From NCBI GenBank assembly GCA_900696525.1, contig CAADGL010000012.1, forward strand, positions 434,001-498,000: a DNA stretch of 64,000 nucleotides, written 5' to 3'. Below the pieces are notes generated by a model. The model had not been told where the DNA came from. It saw only the letters and a program-made list of their open reading frames with translations, and did not search any database. The stretch comes from an uncultured Planctomycetota bacterium. Lineage in GTDB: Bacteria > Planctomycetota > Phycisphaerae > UBA1845 > Fen-1342. Both the position numbers and the translations under genes were made by a program. This document shows positions 1 through 9,884 of this stretch, piece after piece; position 1 is the first letter of the stretch; each line of letters starts with the position of its first letter.

Positions 1-2
1 TG

Positions 3-1316
3 GTCGACCAGGGTGTCGTGCAGATCCTGCTGAGCGGGAGCGCGGGCGGGGCGCCGACGTTCACGAGCCTGACCTTCGACGCGCAGAGCGGCGCCTGCCG
101 GCGTTGGATCAACCTGGCGGACGTGGCCGTGGGCGACATCGACAACGACGGCTACCTGGACCTGGTGCTGGCGACGACCAACGGCGTCGTGTACCTGCGT
201 CACCCGAACCCCAACGACTCGGCTTCGCCGGGGCGCTCGACGACCGACCTGCGATACTGGGGCGCGCCGGGAAACTGCGATTGCGAGTTCCTGACGCCGA
301 CGACCGAGACGATCTCGAATGACGAGCTGAACCAGATCATCCAGGACACGATCCCGATCTCGAACATCGACTGCTACGACGTGAGCGTGCGGCAGTTCTA
401 CAACAACGTCGAGGTCGGCGACATGAACAACGACGGCTGGATGGACATTGTCGCCAGCCGCGAGCTCCAGATCACCTTCACGCCCAAGCAGAGCTGCACC
501 GTGGACAACATCGCGCCGATCCTGGCCGGGTCCGTCCAGGTACTGCTGAACCCGGGCCAGGCCCGCGACGGCTGCGCGGGGTGGAACTCGGTCCTCGTCG
601 GCGAGAACGAGCGCTTCCCGACCGAGCCCGATCGCGAAGGCCCCTTCGGCCTCATGCTCTATGACATGGACTTCGACGGCGATCTCGACGTGGTCTCCGC
701 CGCCAGCACCGACAACAACACCCAGGTCGCCTGGTTCGCCAACCCCACCATCTCGTTCTGCCCGGACCCCTACTGGCCCGACAACGACTGGAAGCAGTGG
801 CGCATCGGCAGCATCCGCGACGCCTTCGCCATCGACATCGGCGACGTGACCGGCGACGGCTATCCGGATGTCGTCGCCAGTGGTCGCGAGCAGGCGCAGA
901 TCATCCTCTTCGAGCACCCGGGGCTGCCGTTCTGCGACAACGCCCTCGGCTACGCCGCGCCGAACGCGCGCTACGAGTACGACTGGGATGCGCACGCGAT
1001 CGTCACGTTCACGACCTCCCAGCCGCTCGATCTGAAACTGCTGGACCTCAACGGCGACGGCGTGCTCGAACTGGTCGTCGCCGGAAACAACGGAGCGCTG
1101 CGCTACTTCCGGCCGGCGGCGGGCCCGCGGCGGCCGTGGGTCGGCGCGACGATTGCCAACCTGGGCGTCGAGACGCTCGTCGGCCTGCTGGGCTACGGCG
1201 ACGTCGATGGCGATGGCGACCTCGACCTGGTCGTGGTGATGGATTCCGACGACGACAACACCGAGCGCGTCAGTTGGATCCGTAACAACCTCGTTCGCGG
1301 CATCCTGAATCGCTGA
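3..1316 (+). CDS. VCBS/FG-GAP repeat protein, 5' end outside the window
   Basis: The open frame already runs at base 3, so this is the C-terminal part of a longer protein; the first in-frame GTG (base 18) is probably not the true start. Six repeats of the FG-GAP/VCBS type are visible, each with an acidic calcium-binding-like loop: VGDIDNDGYLDLV, VGDMNNDGWMDIV, YDMDFDGDLDVV, IGDVTGDGYPDVV, LDLNGDGVLELV and YGDVDGDGDLDLV. Repeats of this family build seven-bladed beta-propellers in exported or surface proteins; the family association is established, export is inferred because the N-terminus is missing. Scattered Cys residues between blades fit an extracytoplasmic protein. It ends 131 bp before a convergent gene. 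Function and ligand cannot be deduced. Confidence 0.8.
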   Translation, partial: VDQGVVQILLSGSAGGAPTFTSLTFDAQSGACRRWINLADVAVGDIDNDGYLDLVLATTNGVVYLRHPNPNDSASPGRSTTDLRYWGAPGNCDCEFLTPTTETISNDELNQIIQDTIPISNIDCYDVSVRQFYNNVEVGDMNNDGWMDIVASRELQITFTPKQSCTVDNIAPILAGSVQVLLNPGQARDGCAGWNSVLVGENERFPTEPDREGPFGLMLYDMDFDGDLDVVSAASTDNNTQVAWFANPTISFCPDPYWPDNDWKQWRIGSIRDAFAIDIGDVTGDGYPDVVASGREQAQIILFEHPGLPFCDNALGYAAPNARYEYDWDAHAIVTFTTSQPLDLKLLDLNGDGVLELVVAGNNGALRYFRPAAGPRRPWVGATIANLGVETLVGLLGYGDVDGDGDLDLVVVMDSDDDNTERVSWIRNNLVRGILNR

Positions 1317-1447
1317 AGGGCCGCGGCGCGCGAGCCGCCCGCGACTGTCACCGTTGGCGCGCCGGCTGAGCTCGTTCCGCGCGCCAAGACATCGTCGTCG
1401 CGTCACTCGCCCGCGCTCGCGGCTCCTGGCAAGCGAGCGGGCGGCGG

Positions 1448-1993
1448 TCATCTGGCCGACGCCAGCGGCTGCAACTCGCGCGTCAGTGGACAATACAGAG
1501 GATGCCGTGGCTGCCCGAGCCGCGTGACGCCGAGGCAGTACACGCGCGCCGTCGGCGGAACGAGCGCCATCACGCATGCTCCACGCCGCTGCCACGCTCC
1601 CCCGTTGCCCCAGGCCGCCAGCACGTCGCCCGCCCGCCGCAGCAGCGCGCCCAGGTGCTCGTCGTTGTGCGGGCCGATCGGGTCACGCACCCGGCGAAGG
1701 CGGCGCGGATCGCTGGCGCGCATCGCGAACAGGTTCCCCACGATGATGCCGCCGTAGCCGCGCCGCGCGGCCAGCCGGACGCAACAGCGGATGGTCGGAT
1801 CATCCCGCGAGGCGTCCGCCGTGCTGGGATTCAGCAGAATGCAGGTGAGCGGCGGGGCCGACGCGTCCCACGTCCGCCAGAGCTCGTAGCGATAGACGCT
1901 GCGGCGATCGAAGCGCGCCCCGGCGACGATCGTTGGCCGAGCGATTCCGCGGGCGCGTGCCTCGGGTAGTCCGTCCTGTGGCTCGCGCGACAT
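1448..1993 (-). CDS. DUF1643 family protein
   Basis: A 181-residue protein matching the DUF1643 family by the characteristic segments YRYELWRTW, CILLNPSTAD, DDPTIRCC, GNLFAMRASDP and AAWGNGG. The family has no established biochemical role; it is often met on mobile elements and near DNA-processing genes. The frame is open further upstream (to 2086), but the ATG at 1993 is preferred because it overlaps the stop of the upstream gene as TGATG, a typical translational-coupling arrangement. It therefore appears to be the second gene of a two-gene minus-strand unit with the nuclease-like lipoprotein. It converges on the VCBS gene. Confidence 0.75.
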   Translation of the reverse strand: MSREPQDGLPEARARGIARPTIVAGARFDRRSVYRYELWRTWDASAPPLTCILLNPSTADASRDDPTIRCCVRLAARRGYGGIIVGNLFAMRASDPRRLRRVRDPIGPHNDEHLGALLRRAGDVLAAWGNGGAWQRRGACVMALVPPTARVYCLGVTRLGQPRHPLYCPLTRELQPLASAR

Positions 1994-2871
1994 CACGGCG
2001 GCGGCTTGCAGCGCTTGCACGGCCCGTACTTCCCGCGCGCTTCCGCCAGCGGGATCGGCCGGGCCGTCTCCGACAGGAACGAGCAACCCGCCCGGTGATA
2101 GCGTTGGCCGTTCGGCGTCACATACACCGTGAGGCCGGCGTCGGACGCTTCCTGCGGCGGGCGCTGCGGGGCGGCGGCGGCTTTTGTGGGCGGCTCAGCC
2201 GGCTGGACGGCGGGCGGTGCAAGCGACGACGAGCGCCAGATGCCCCTGGCGGACTCTCGCGCCCGGTGCTCGTAGGCGCGGAAGAGCCTGCGATGCGAGA
2301 AATCGGGCCGGGCGGCCATCGGCGCGTAACCCTGGCGAACCAGCTCGAGATTGACAAACAGGCCGTCGGGCGCACGGTAGACGTAGCGCCGCTCGACCGC
2401 CTCGGCTGCGTCGTCGTCAGGGCCGGCGGGCTCGGCGGACTCGTCCGGCCGGCGCGATGATCCGGCCTCTGGCGCCGCCGCGCCGTCGGCGCGGGGCAGG
2501 TCGTCGTCGCTCATCAGAAAGACGCGCTCGCCGAGCAGCAGGTGCTCGATATGGCTGATCATAGCCTGGCGCTGCGCCGTCTCGTGCGGGCGCGCCACGC
2601 CGAGCAGCCGCACCGGCCGCTCGCGTGATCCATCCTGGACGATGATCGTGCGCTCGTCGGCAAGGCGGATGACGGCGTAGCCGCGCGCTTCGCGGAAATC
2701 GAGCGGCGCGGGCAGGGCCGGCTCCGCGTTCCGCGGGTCGGCGCCGCCGCGAGGATTGTCGGCGTTTCGGCCAGGAGCCTCAGCGCCTCCGCGCGGACTC
2801 CCAGTGTCCTGATGAAAGCCGCTCGCGCCGCACGCAATCAGCAGCGCCGCGCACACCCAGGCGCAGCGCAT
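1993..2871 (-). CDS. SNase-like (thermonuclease fold) lipoprotein
   Basis: A 292-residue protein. Starting at the ATG at 2871 gives an N-terminus MRCAWVCAALLIAC, a lipoprotein signal peptide with lipobox LIAC, so it is probably lipid-anchored outside the cytoplasmic membrane; an ATG 15 bases further upstream is also possible. The middle matches the staphylococcal nuclease (OB-fold) family: RLLGVARPHETAQRQ, LLLGERVFL, YVYRAPDGLFVNLELVRQGYA and the helix AYEHRARESARGIWR. A long low-complexity acidic insert sits between the second and third segments. The tail YHRAGCSFL...CKRCKPPP is the short His/Cys motif often appended to extracellular SNase proteins. The usual catalytic Arg/Glu pair is not clearly conserved, so activity is uncertain. 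Its stop codon overlaps the DUF1643 start. Confidence 0.72.
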   Translation of the reverse strand: MRCAWVCAALLIACGASGFHQDTGSPRGGAEAPGRNADNPRGGADPRNAEPALPAPLDFREARGYAVIRLADERTIIVQDGSRERPVRLLGVARPHETAQRQAMISHIEHLLLGERVFLMSDDDLPRADGAAAPEAGSSRRPDESAEPAGPDDDAAEAVERRYVYRAPDGLFVNLELVRQGYAPMAARPDFSHRRLFRAYEHRARESARGIWRSSSLAPPAVQPAEPPTKAAAAPQRPPQEASDAGLTVYVTPNGQRYHRAGCSFLSETARPIPLAEARGKYGPCKRCKPPP

Positions 2872-3103
2872 CCGCGGGCCGGCCATTGGCATGCTCCGGC
2901 GGTCAGCGCACGCGGCGGGCGACTCCGTTCGATCCCGGCCGCAGGGCGCGGCCGCTTGTGCATTGGATTCGTTGATCCGATGTGCGTCTCCGACGCGCGG
3001 CGCATGCTATTCGAGAAGCGCCTGTCGCCGCAAGAGCGCCGGCACGCGGCCAGCGGTCGCCTTCCTGGAGCGGCGTGCCCTGGGCCGCGGCCGATCGCGT
3101 CAG

Positions 3104-5983
3104 CTACTTGTCGAGCTTCGTGCGCAGGTACCGTCCCGTGTGGCTCGCCGCGCAGGCCGCCACGTCCTCGGGCGGACCGGCGACGACGATCTGCCCGCCG
3201 GAGTCGCCGCCTTCTGGGCCGAGGTCGATGATCCAGTCGGCGTTCTTCACCACGTCGAGGTTGTGCTCGATCACCAGCACGGTGTTGCCCAGGTCCACCA
3301 GGCGGTTGAGCACGGCGAGCAGCGTGTCGATGTCGGCGAAGTGCAGGCCGGTGGTCGGCTCGTCGAGCACGTACAGCGTGTGGCCGGCCGTGGGCTTGGC
3401 CAGCTCCGCGGCCAGCTTGACGCGCTGCGCCTCTCCGCCGGAGAGCGTGTTGGAGGGCTGGCCGAGCCGCACGTAGCCCAGGCCGACGTCGGAGAGCGCC
3501 TGCAAGCCGGCCCTGATCTTGCTGAAGCTGTCGAATAGCGGCAGCGCCTCCTCGACGCGCAGCTCCAGCACGTCGGCGATGCTCTTGCCGCGATAGCGGA
3601 TCTCCAGCGTCTCGCGGTTGTAGCGCGTGCCGCGGCACTCGCCGCACTCGACGAACACGTCCGGCAGAAAGTGCATCTCGATCCGCCGCACGCCCTGCCC
3701 CTGGCACGCCTCGCAGCGCCCGCCCTTGGCGTTGAACGAGAAGCGGCTGTTGTTGTAGCCGCGGATGCGCGCCTCCTTCGTCCGCGCATACAGCCGCCGG
3801 ACCTCGTCGAACACGCCGGTGTAGGTGGCGGGGTTGCTGCGCGGCGTGCGGCCGATCGGCGTCTGGTCGACCTCGATCACCTTGTCGATCTTGTGCGCGC
3901 CGACCAGGCGGTCGTGCTCGCCGACGGGCTCGCGCGATTTCAGCAGCCGCCGTCGCAGCGCCGGCAGCAGCGTCTGGTTGACGAGCGTGCTCTTGCCGCT
4001 GCCGCTGACACCGGTGACGGCGACGAGTGTGCCGAGCGGGATCGTTAGGTCGATGCCCTTGAGGTTGTTGGCCCGCGCGCCGATCACCTGGAGCTGCTCG
4101 GAGCGTTTCGGCGTGCGGCGCGACTCGGGGAGCTGGATGCGGTACTCGCCGCGGAGGTAGCGCCCGGTGATCGAGTTCGAATCGGCCAGGACCTGCGCGG
4201 GCGGACCGTGGCTGATGATGCGCCCCCCGTGCAGACCGGCGCCCGGCCCCATGTCCACGAGGTAATCGGCGCTGCGAATCACGTCCTCGTCGTGCTCGAC
4301 GACGAGCACGGTGTTGCCGATCTCGACGAGCCGGCGGATCGAGGCGAGCAGGCGCTCGTTGTCGCGCTGGTGCAGTCCGATCGTGGGCTCATCGAGCACG
4401 TAGCAGACGCCCACGAGCCCGCTGCCGAGCTGGGTCGCCAGGCGGATGCGCTGCGCCTCGCCGCCCGAGAGCGTCATGCTCTCGCGGTCCAGCGTCAGGT
4501 AGCCCAGGCCGACGGCGTCCATGAAGCGCAGACGCTGACTGACCTCCGTCAGGATCGGCGCCGCGACGATCGCCGCCTCGCCCGTCAACGGCAGCTCGGC
4601 GAACCACCCCACCGCGCGCTCGATCGACAGCTTTGTCACTTCGTGGATGTTCGCGCCGGCGATCCGCACCGCCAGCGCGTCGCGCCGCAGCCGCGCTCCG
4701 CCGCACGTCGAGCACATCGTTTCCGTCTGAAAGCCCGACAGCCGGGCCGCGCCCCCGCCGCCCGCGGCCTTGCTGCGACGCTCCAGGTTCGGCAGCACGC
4801 CCTCGAACTCCACCTGGTAGGCCTTCGTGTCCTTCGGGCGCGCGCCGTGAAGGACGATGCGGCGCATATCTTCCGGCAGGTCCTTGAACGGCGTCTGCGG
4901 GTCGACGTCGAACGCGGCGCACAGGCTGCGAACGAGCTTGGCGTACGCCGCCGCGGAACGCTTGCCCGCGTCGGCCCACGGAGCCACGGCCCGTGCCAAC
5001 GGCAGCCCGTCGTCCGGCACGACCAGCGTCTCATCAAACTGCTGCACCTTGCCCAGTCCGCCGCAAGTTTCGCACGCGCCGTGCGGCGAGTTGAAGCTGA
5101 ACAGGCGCGGCGACAGCTCGGGCACGACGAAGCCGCAGCGCGAGCACGCCAGCCGCTCGCTGAACGCTTCGTCGATCCATCCGGGCTCGCCGTTGCTGGT
5201 CGGCGGGCGCGGGTTGCGGGTCTGGTGCACGGCGCCGCCTGGCGAACCAGGCGACTCACGCCCGTTGCCGGCCGCCCGGGAGACGATGACCGCCCCTTGC
5301 GACAATCGCAGCGAGAGCTCAACGGCATCGACCAGCCGGCGACGGACGTCGGCCCGCAGCACCAGTCGGTCCACGACCACGTCGATCTGTCGCACGCGCC
5401 CGGGGTCGGCCAACTCGGCGACTTCGACGAGCCGCCCGTCGACACGCGCCCGCACAAATCCCTCGCGCTGGATCCGCCGAAGCACCTGCTTGACGTCGCC
5501 CTGTTGCTCGCGCGGCAGCGGCGCGAGCACCATGATCCGCTGATCGGCGGGATAGCGCAGGACGGCATCGACGATCTGGTCGATGGTGCGGCGGTGCAGG
5601 GGGACATCGCAGTTGAGGCAGTGCGCCGTCCCGACGCGCGCGAAGAGCACCCGAAGGAAGTCGTAGACCTCGGTTGTCGTGGCCACGGTCGAGCGCGGGT
5701 TGGCCGCGGCTGCCCGCTGCTCGATCGCGAGCGTCGGCGGTAGCCCCTCGATGCGCTCGACGTCGGGCTTGCCGACCTGCTCCAGGAACAGCCGGGCGTG
5801 GACGCTGAGCGATTCGACGTACTTGCGCTGACCTTCGGCGTAGATCGTGTCGAAGGCCAGGCTGCTCTTGCCCGAGCCGCTCAGGCCGGTGAAGACCACC
5901 AGCCGGTCGCGCGGAATGTCGAGCGACACGTTTTGCAGGTTGTGCTGTCGGGCGCCGATGACCCGGATGAACCTGGCTTCCAC
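3104..5983 (-). CDS. uvrA: Excinuclease ABC subunit A
   Basis: UvrA, the damage-recognition ATPase of nucleotide excision repair, 959 residues (the family is usually about 940). Two ABC modules are complete: Walker A GLSGSGKSS (about residues 33-41) with signature LSGGEAQRIRLA and DEPTIGLH; then Walker A GVSGSGKST with LSGGEAQRVKLA and DEPTTGLH. Zinc modules are seen as CSRCGF...CETCGG and CEACQGQG...CGECRGTR. The frame is open 78 codons upstream, but the GTG at 5983 is chosen because GGGAGGGG lies just before it and the family N-terminus (ARFIRVIGARQHNLQNV) begins there. A Gly/Pro-rich insert of about 25 residues precedes the first zinc motif. It stands alone; uvrB and uvrC are not in the window. 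Confidence 0.97.
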   Translation of the reverse strand: MEARFIRVIGARQHNLQNVSLDIPRDRLVVFTGLSGSGKSSLAFDTIYAEGQRKYVESLSVHARLFLEQVGKPDVERIEGLPPTLAIEQRAAAANPRSTVATTTEVYDFLRVLFARVGTAHCLNCDVPLHRRTIDQIVDAVLRYPADQRIMVLAPLPREQQGDVKQVLRRIQREGFVRARVDGRLVEVAELADPGRVRQIDVVVDRLVLRADVRRRLVDAVELSLRLSQGAVIVSRAAGNGRESPGSPGGAVHQTRNPRPPTSNGEPGWIDEAFSERLACSRCGFVVPELSPRLFSFNSPHGACETCGGLGKVQQFDETLVVPDDGLPLARAVAPWADAGKRSAAAYAKLVRSLCAAFDVDPQTPFKDLPEDMRRIVLHGARPKDTKAYQVEFEGVLPNLERRSKAAGGGGAARLSGFQTETMCSTCGGARLRRDALAVRIAGANIHEVTKLSIERAVGWFAELPLTGEAAIVAAPILTEVSQRLRFMDAVGLGYLTLDRESMTLSGGEAQRIRLATQLGSGLVGVCYVLDEPTIGLHQRDNERLLASIRRLVEIGNTVLVVEHDEDVIRSADYLVDMGPGAGLHGGRIISHGPPAQVLADSNSITGRYLRGEYRIQLPESRRTPKRSEQLQVIGARANNLKGIDLTIPLGTLVAVTGVSGSGKSTLVNQTLLPALRRRLLKSREPVGEHDRLVGAHKIDKVIEVDQTPIGRTPRSNPATYTGVFDEVRRLYARTKEARIRGYNNSRFSFNAKGGRCEACQGQGVRRIEMHFLPDVFVECGECRGTRYNRETLEIRYRGKSIADVLELRVEEALPLFDSFSKIRAGLQALSDVGLGYVRLGQPSNTLSGGEAQRVKLAAELAKPTAGHTLYVLDEPTTGLHFADIDTLLAVLNRLVDLGNTVLVIEHNLDVVKNADWIIDLGPEGGDSGGQIVVAGPPEDVAACAASHTGRYLRTKLDK

Positions 5984-6392
5984 GTCGACCCCTCCCGCGG
6001 CCGCGCGGTGGCGTCCCCTGACGGGCACACCCGGCGGTGCGCGGTGACCCGATTCCGGCCATTGTAGCCGATTCCTCAGGTTCGTGAGGCGGAGTTGGCC
6101 GGGTTTCGCCGGACCAGGTGCCGGAGGCCGGCCCGCACAGAGGGAAGGGGCAAACCGGCCCGTGCCGATCGTTTCCAGTAGGCCGGCGGAGGTCTTGTTA
6201 TCGCTCCCGACGGCCAAAAACGCGAATTCTGGCGAATTCCGGCGGCCGACGAGAAATCCGCTGATCGCGGGGGAATAATTTGCTGAGGGTCAGAAAATGG
6301 GTTCGTGGCTCCATTCGGAGCCTCGATGTTCGCGCCCTTTTTCGAGCGCAAACTGGTGTACAACTTCACTTTGGAGTGAGAGGGTTAGAAGT
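5984..6392. other. Divergent intergenic region uvrA / lipoprotein
   Basis: Non-coding gap between two divergent genes. It holds the uvrA ribosome binding site at its left end and GGAGTGAGAGGG just before the lipoprotein start at its right end. Short features include an imperfect duplication of GCGAATTC and a small hairpin GGCTCC-att-CGGAGCC near 6310. No convincing -35/-10 pair or LexA-like box was found by eye. Confidence 0.5.
5989..5996 (-). promoter_or_regulatory. Ribosome binding site deciding the uvrA start
   Basis: On the minus strand the sequence reads GGGAGGGG followed by TCGAC and the GTG start at 5983. It is the only strong Shine-Dalgarno match in the region and separates the true start from the longer open frame. 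Confidence 0.7.
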
Positions 6393-6845
6393 ATGTTCAA
6401 ACGCTCTGCCGCGATCGCCGGCCTGGCTGCGGTCAGTCTTCTGGGTGTGCTCATGCTCGGCGGCTGCCCCCAGCCGATCGACACCGGCAACAACAATGGA
6501 AACAACGATCCTGGACTGAACGACCAGTCCGGCGGGAACCAGGATCAGTCTCCGGGTGACAACTCCGGCAACAACGAAGCCAAGGGCAACGAGCCGGGCG
6601 ACAACGGCGGGAACAATAACAACGGCGGGAACAATAACAACGGCGGGAATAACAACAACGGCGACAACCCGCCCGACCCGAACATGCCCACCGAGCCGCC
6701 CCCCGGCTGGACCTGGGACGATCTCTGGGCCCTGCTGGCGGTCTACGAGCAGACGGGCGATTTCAAGTGGGATCTGAACAGCGACGGCGTTGTCAACCAG
6801 ATCGACTTGGGAATCCTGATCTACCTGCTCATGACCCAGAGCTGA
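6393..6845 (+). CDS. Asn/Gly-repeat lipoprotein with half-dockerin C-terminus
   Basis: A 150-residue exported lipoprotein of unknown function. The start at 6393 gives MFKRSAAIAG followed by a hydrophobic stretch and the lipobox LGGC (Cys about residue 23), with a purine-rich GGAGTGAGAGGG upstream; the open frame extends another 32 codons upstream without family support. After Cys comes a long disordered linker rich in Asn, Gly and Asp, including perfect NNNNGG tandem repeats encoded by an 18-bp DNA repeat. The C-terminal 50 residues end in WDLNSDGVVNQIDLGILIYLL, a single dockerin-like calcium-binding half repeat of the kind seen in two other secreted proteins in this window. A strong terminator follows. 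Confidence 0.85.
   Translation: MFKRSAAIAGLAAVSLLGVLMLGGCPQPIDTGNNNGNNDPGLNDQSGGNQDQSPGDNSGNNEAKGNEPGDNGGNNNNGGNNNNGGNNNNGDNPPDPNMPTEPPPGWTWDDLWALLAVYEQTGDFKWDLNSDGVVNQIDLGILIYLLMTQS
6603..6665 (+). repeat. 18-bp tandem repeat, 3.5 copies, in-frame
   Basis: Units of AACGGCGGGAACAATAAC begin at 6603, 6621 and 6639 (the last with two substitutions), followed by a half unit. The repeat encodes the NGGNNN linker of the lipoprotein; a multiple of three keeps the frame when copy number changes. Confidence 0.9.
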
Positions 6846-7201
6846 TCGGGCGCTGCAAGAATCTGCGATGACAGAGCGGCGGATCCGACCGGGGGCACTG
6901 GTCGGATCCGTTTTTCTTTCTCCTCAGAGGCGGGCTGCCAACTTGACAGACCGCAGGCGCCCGGCAACCCGCGCCCTTACCATCTGCAACCAATTCAATT
7001 TACAAATGTTACAGCGATCGCACGGGCCAGTGACGCCGTGGTACGGGACGTGCTCATGGTTCTGGCGCCGGTCCGTCTGCCCTCGGGGCGCCGCCAGTCG
7101 GAACTGGCCGGCAGTCGGACGTAACCGTTTATCTAGAAATCGCTTGCGCATTTGTCGCGGGCGAGAAACAGGTACTGACTCTCGCAGGAGAACCACCACC
7201 C
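6846..7201 (+). other. Terminator and groEL upstream region
   Basis: Non-coding gap. The left part is the terminator of the lipoprotein gene; the right part must contain the groEL promoter. A TTGACA occurs at 6943 but has no good -10 at normal spacing. No CIRCE operator (TTAGCACTC inverted repeat) is present, so HrcA-type control is not supported. AGGAG at 7186-7190 is the groEL ribosome binding site. Confidence 0.55.
6880..6918 (+). terminator. Rho-independent terminator after the lipoprotein gene
   Basis: A perfect 11-bp stem (CGGATCCGACC, 6880-6890, with GGTCGGATCCG, 6900-6910), a 9-base loop and a following run TTTTTCTTT. It lies 35 bp behind the stop of the plus-strand lipoprotein gene. 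Confidence 0.92.
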
Positions 7202-8827
<1,626 letters not shown>

Positions 8828-8836
<9 letters not shown>

Positions 8837-8851
8837 TCCATGCACTGATCG
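8828..8851 (+). repeat. 12-bp tandem duplication across the groEL stop
   Basis: ATGCACTGATCC is immediately followed by ATGCACTGATCG. The first copy contains the last codons and stop of groEL. Confidence 0.85.
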
Positions 8852-8865
8852 ATGCATGACTCGAA

Positions 8866-8922
8866 CCCCAAGCGCAAGCGCGCGGGTCCTCTTCCGAAGC
8901 CCCAAGCGCAAGCGCGCGGGTC
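8866..8922 (+). repeat. Direct repeat of the AGCGCAAGCGCGCGGG type, two copies
   Basis: A 23-base sequence occurs at 8866-8888 and again at 8900-8922 (core CCAAGCGCAAGCGCGCGGGT). When translated it gives PKRKRAG, a pattern frequent in spurious short ORFs of planctomycete genomes; I treat it as a dispersed non-coding repeat. Confidence 0.8.
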
Positions 8923-8984
8923 TGTTTTCGAACATCCAGGCGCCAATGCGAGGCCTTCGCCCCGGATGGGGCGCACGACCGTAG

Positions 8985-9004
8985 CCAGGGGCTTCAACCC
9001 CTGG
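8985..9004. repeat. REP-like palindrome
   Basis: A perfect inverted repeat CCAGGGG-cttcaa-CCCCTGG. It lies within the repeat-rich gap behind groEL, has no following T-run, and so looks like an intergenic palindromic repeat more than a terminator. Confidence 0.7.
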
Positions 9005-9380
9005 GAACCGACACCCAACAAACCCATCGACGGAAGTGGGGGCGTTGGGTCGAGGTGATGTCGAGCCGGCCGCCGCGGGAAGTCGGCGAACTGCGCGCCT
9101 TCCTGCCGGCGGAAGAGGTTCCGCTGCCTTGGTGATGAGCCTTGGTGAAGTGCGTCTTTCGTCTGACGCACGATTCCGCTTCAGACCCACCCCGCGTTGA
9201 CGCCCGCGATTCGGAATCCCCACGTCGATTATCGGAGGCCCGGGCATTCCCAGGGGGGTCCGGCCGAGGCTCGACTTGACTTCCTAGTCCAGCTCCCGCC
9301 TACAGTTCTAAGAACCGCTCGCGCCGTGACCTCGAAACGCCGCACTCGCGCACCGCCATACCCAGGGGAGGGAAGCTGGC

Positions 9381-9743
9381 GTGTCGATCCGCCCGTGCCT
9401 GTCCGCCGCGCATTCCGTCTACCTCGCCCAGGTCCGCATCTGGGACGCGCTCGCTCGGATTCACGCGCACCACCGGCCGGCGTTTCTGGACCAGATGCGC
9501 CGCGCTGGCGACGAAGATCGTGACGGCGTGCCCGACGCGCGCGACAACTGCCCGTGCGCCGCGAACCCCAAGCAGCGCGATTTCGACTTGGACGGCCTGG
9601 GAGATGTCTGCGACCAGGATGACGACAACGACGCCATCCCCGACCGACTGGACCCGGCGCCCTACAACCCGCGCATCGGGCTCCGGGCGGCGGCAAGCTC
9701 CAATTGGTGGGAGCGCTCCAGTAGCCGGGAATGGTGGGCCTGA
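9381..9743 (+). CDS. Small thrombospondin type-3 repeat protein
   Basis: A 120-residue protein starting at GTG 9381, preceded by GGAGGGA. Residues of the middle third form thrombospondin type-3 calcium-binding repeats: [38 protein letters not shown]. In bacteria such repeats occur in exported, calcium-stabilised proteins. There is no convincing signal peptide, although the first 25 residues are mildly hydrophobic, so it may be a stand-alone fragment of a larger ancestral protein. The C-terminus ([15 protein letters not shown]) is unlike any family I know. Whether it is expressed is uncertain. Confidence 0.55.
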   Translation: MSIRPCLSAAHSVYLAQVRIWDALARIHAHHRPAFLDQMRRAGDEDRDGVPDARDNCPCAANPKQRDFDLDGLGDVCDQDDDNDAIPDRLDPAPYNPRIGLRAAASSNWWERSSSREWWA

Positions 9744-9884
9744 CCCGCGCCGTCAACCGAACTCGAACGAGCCGATGCCGCCCAGCCCGTCGTGCCCGGC
9801 CGCGATATGCGGATGCGTTCGAGCGGCCAAGGCAGGCCTGTCGGCGCAACCGTGTGCCCCTCGCCCCTGATCCGCTCCCCTCGA

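Larger units (their letters stand above)
8837..9380. other. Repeat-rich intergenic region groEL / TSP3 gene
   Basis: A 544-base gap without a credible gene. It contains the two-copy AGCGCAAGCG repeat, the CCAGGGG palindrome, a 13-bp-period near duplication GCCTTGGTGA (9126 and 9139) and overlapping small hairpins around 9151-9186 (TGCGTC/GACGCA and GTCTGA/TCAGAC). Short open frames on both strands here are repeat translations. No clear promoter was seen for the downstream gene. Confidence 0.6.

Noticed and set aside
6943..6971. TTGACA upstream of groEL as a promoter
   Set aside because: At 16-18 bases downstream the sequence is AACCCG or similar, with no -10 resemblance.
8866..8922. Possible CRISPR array
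   Set aside because: Only two copies with an 11-base interval and no cas genes in the window.
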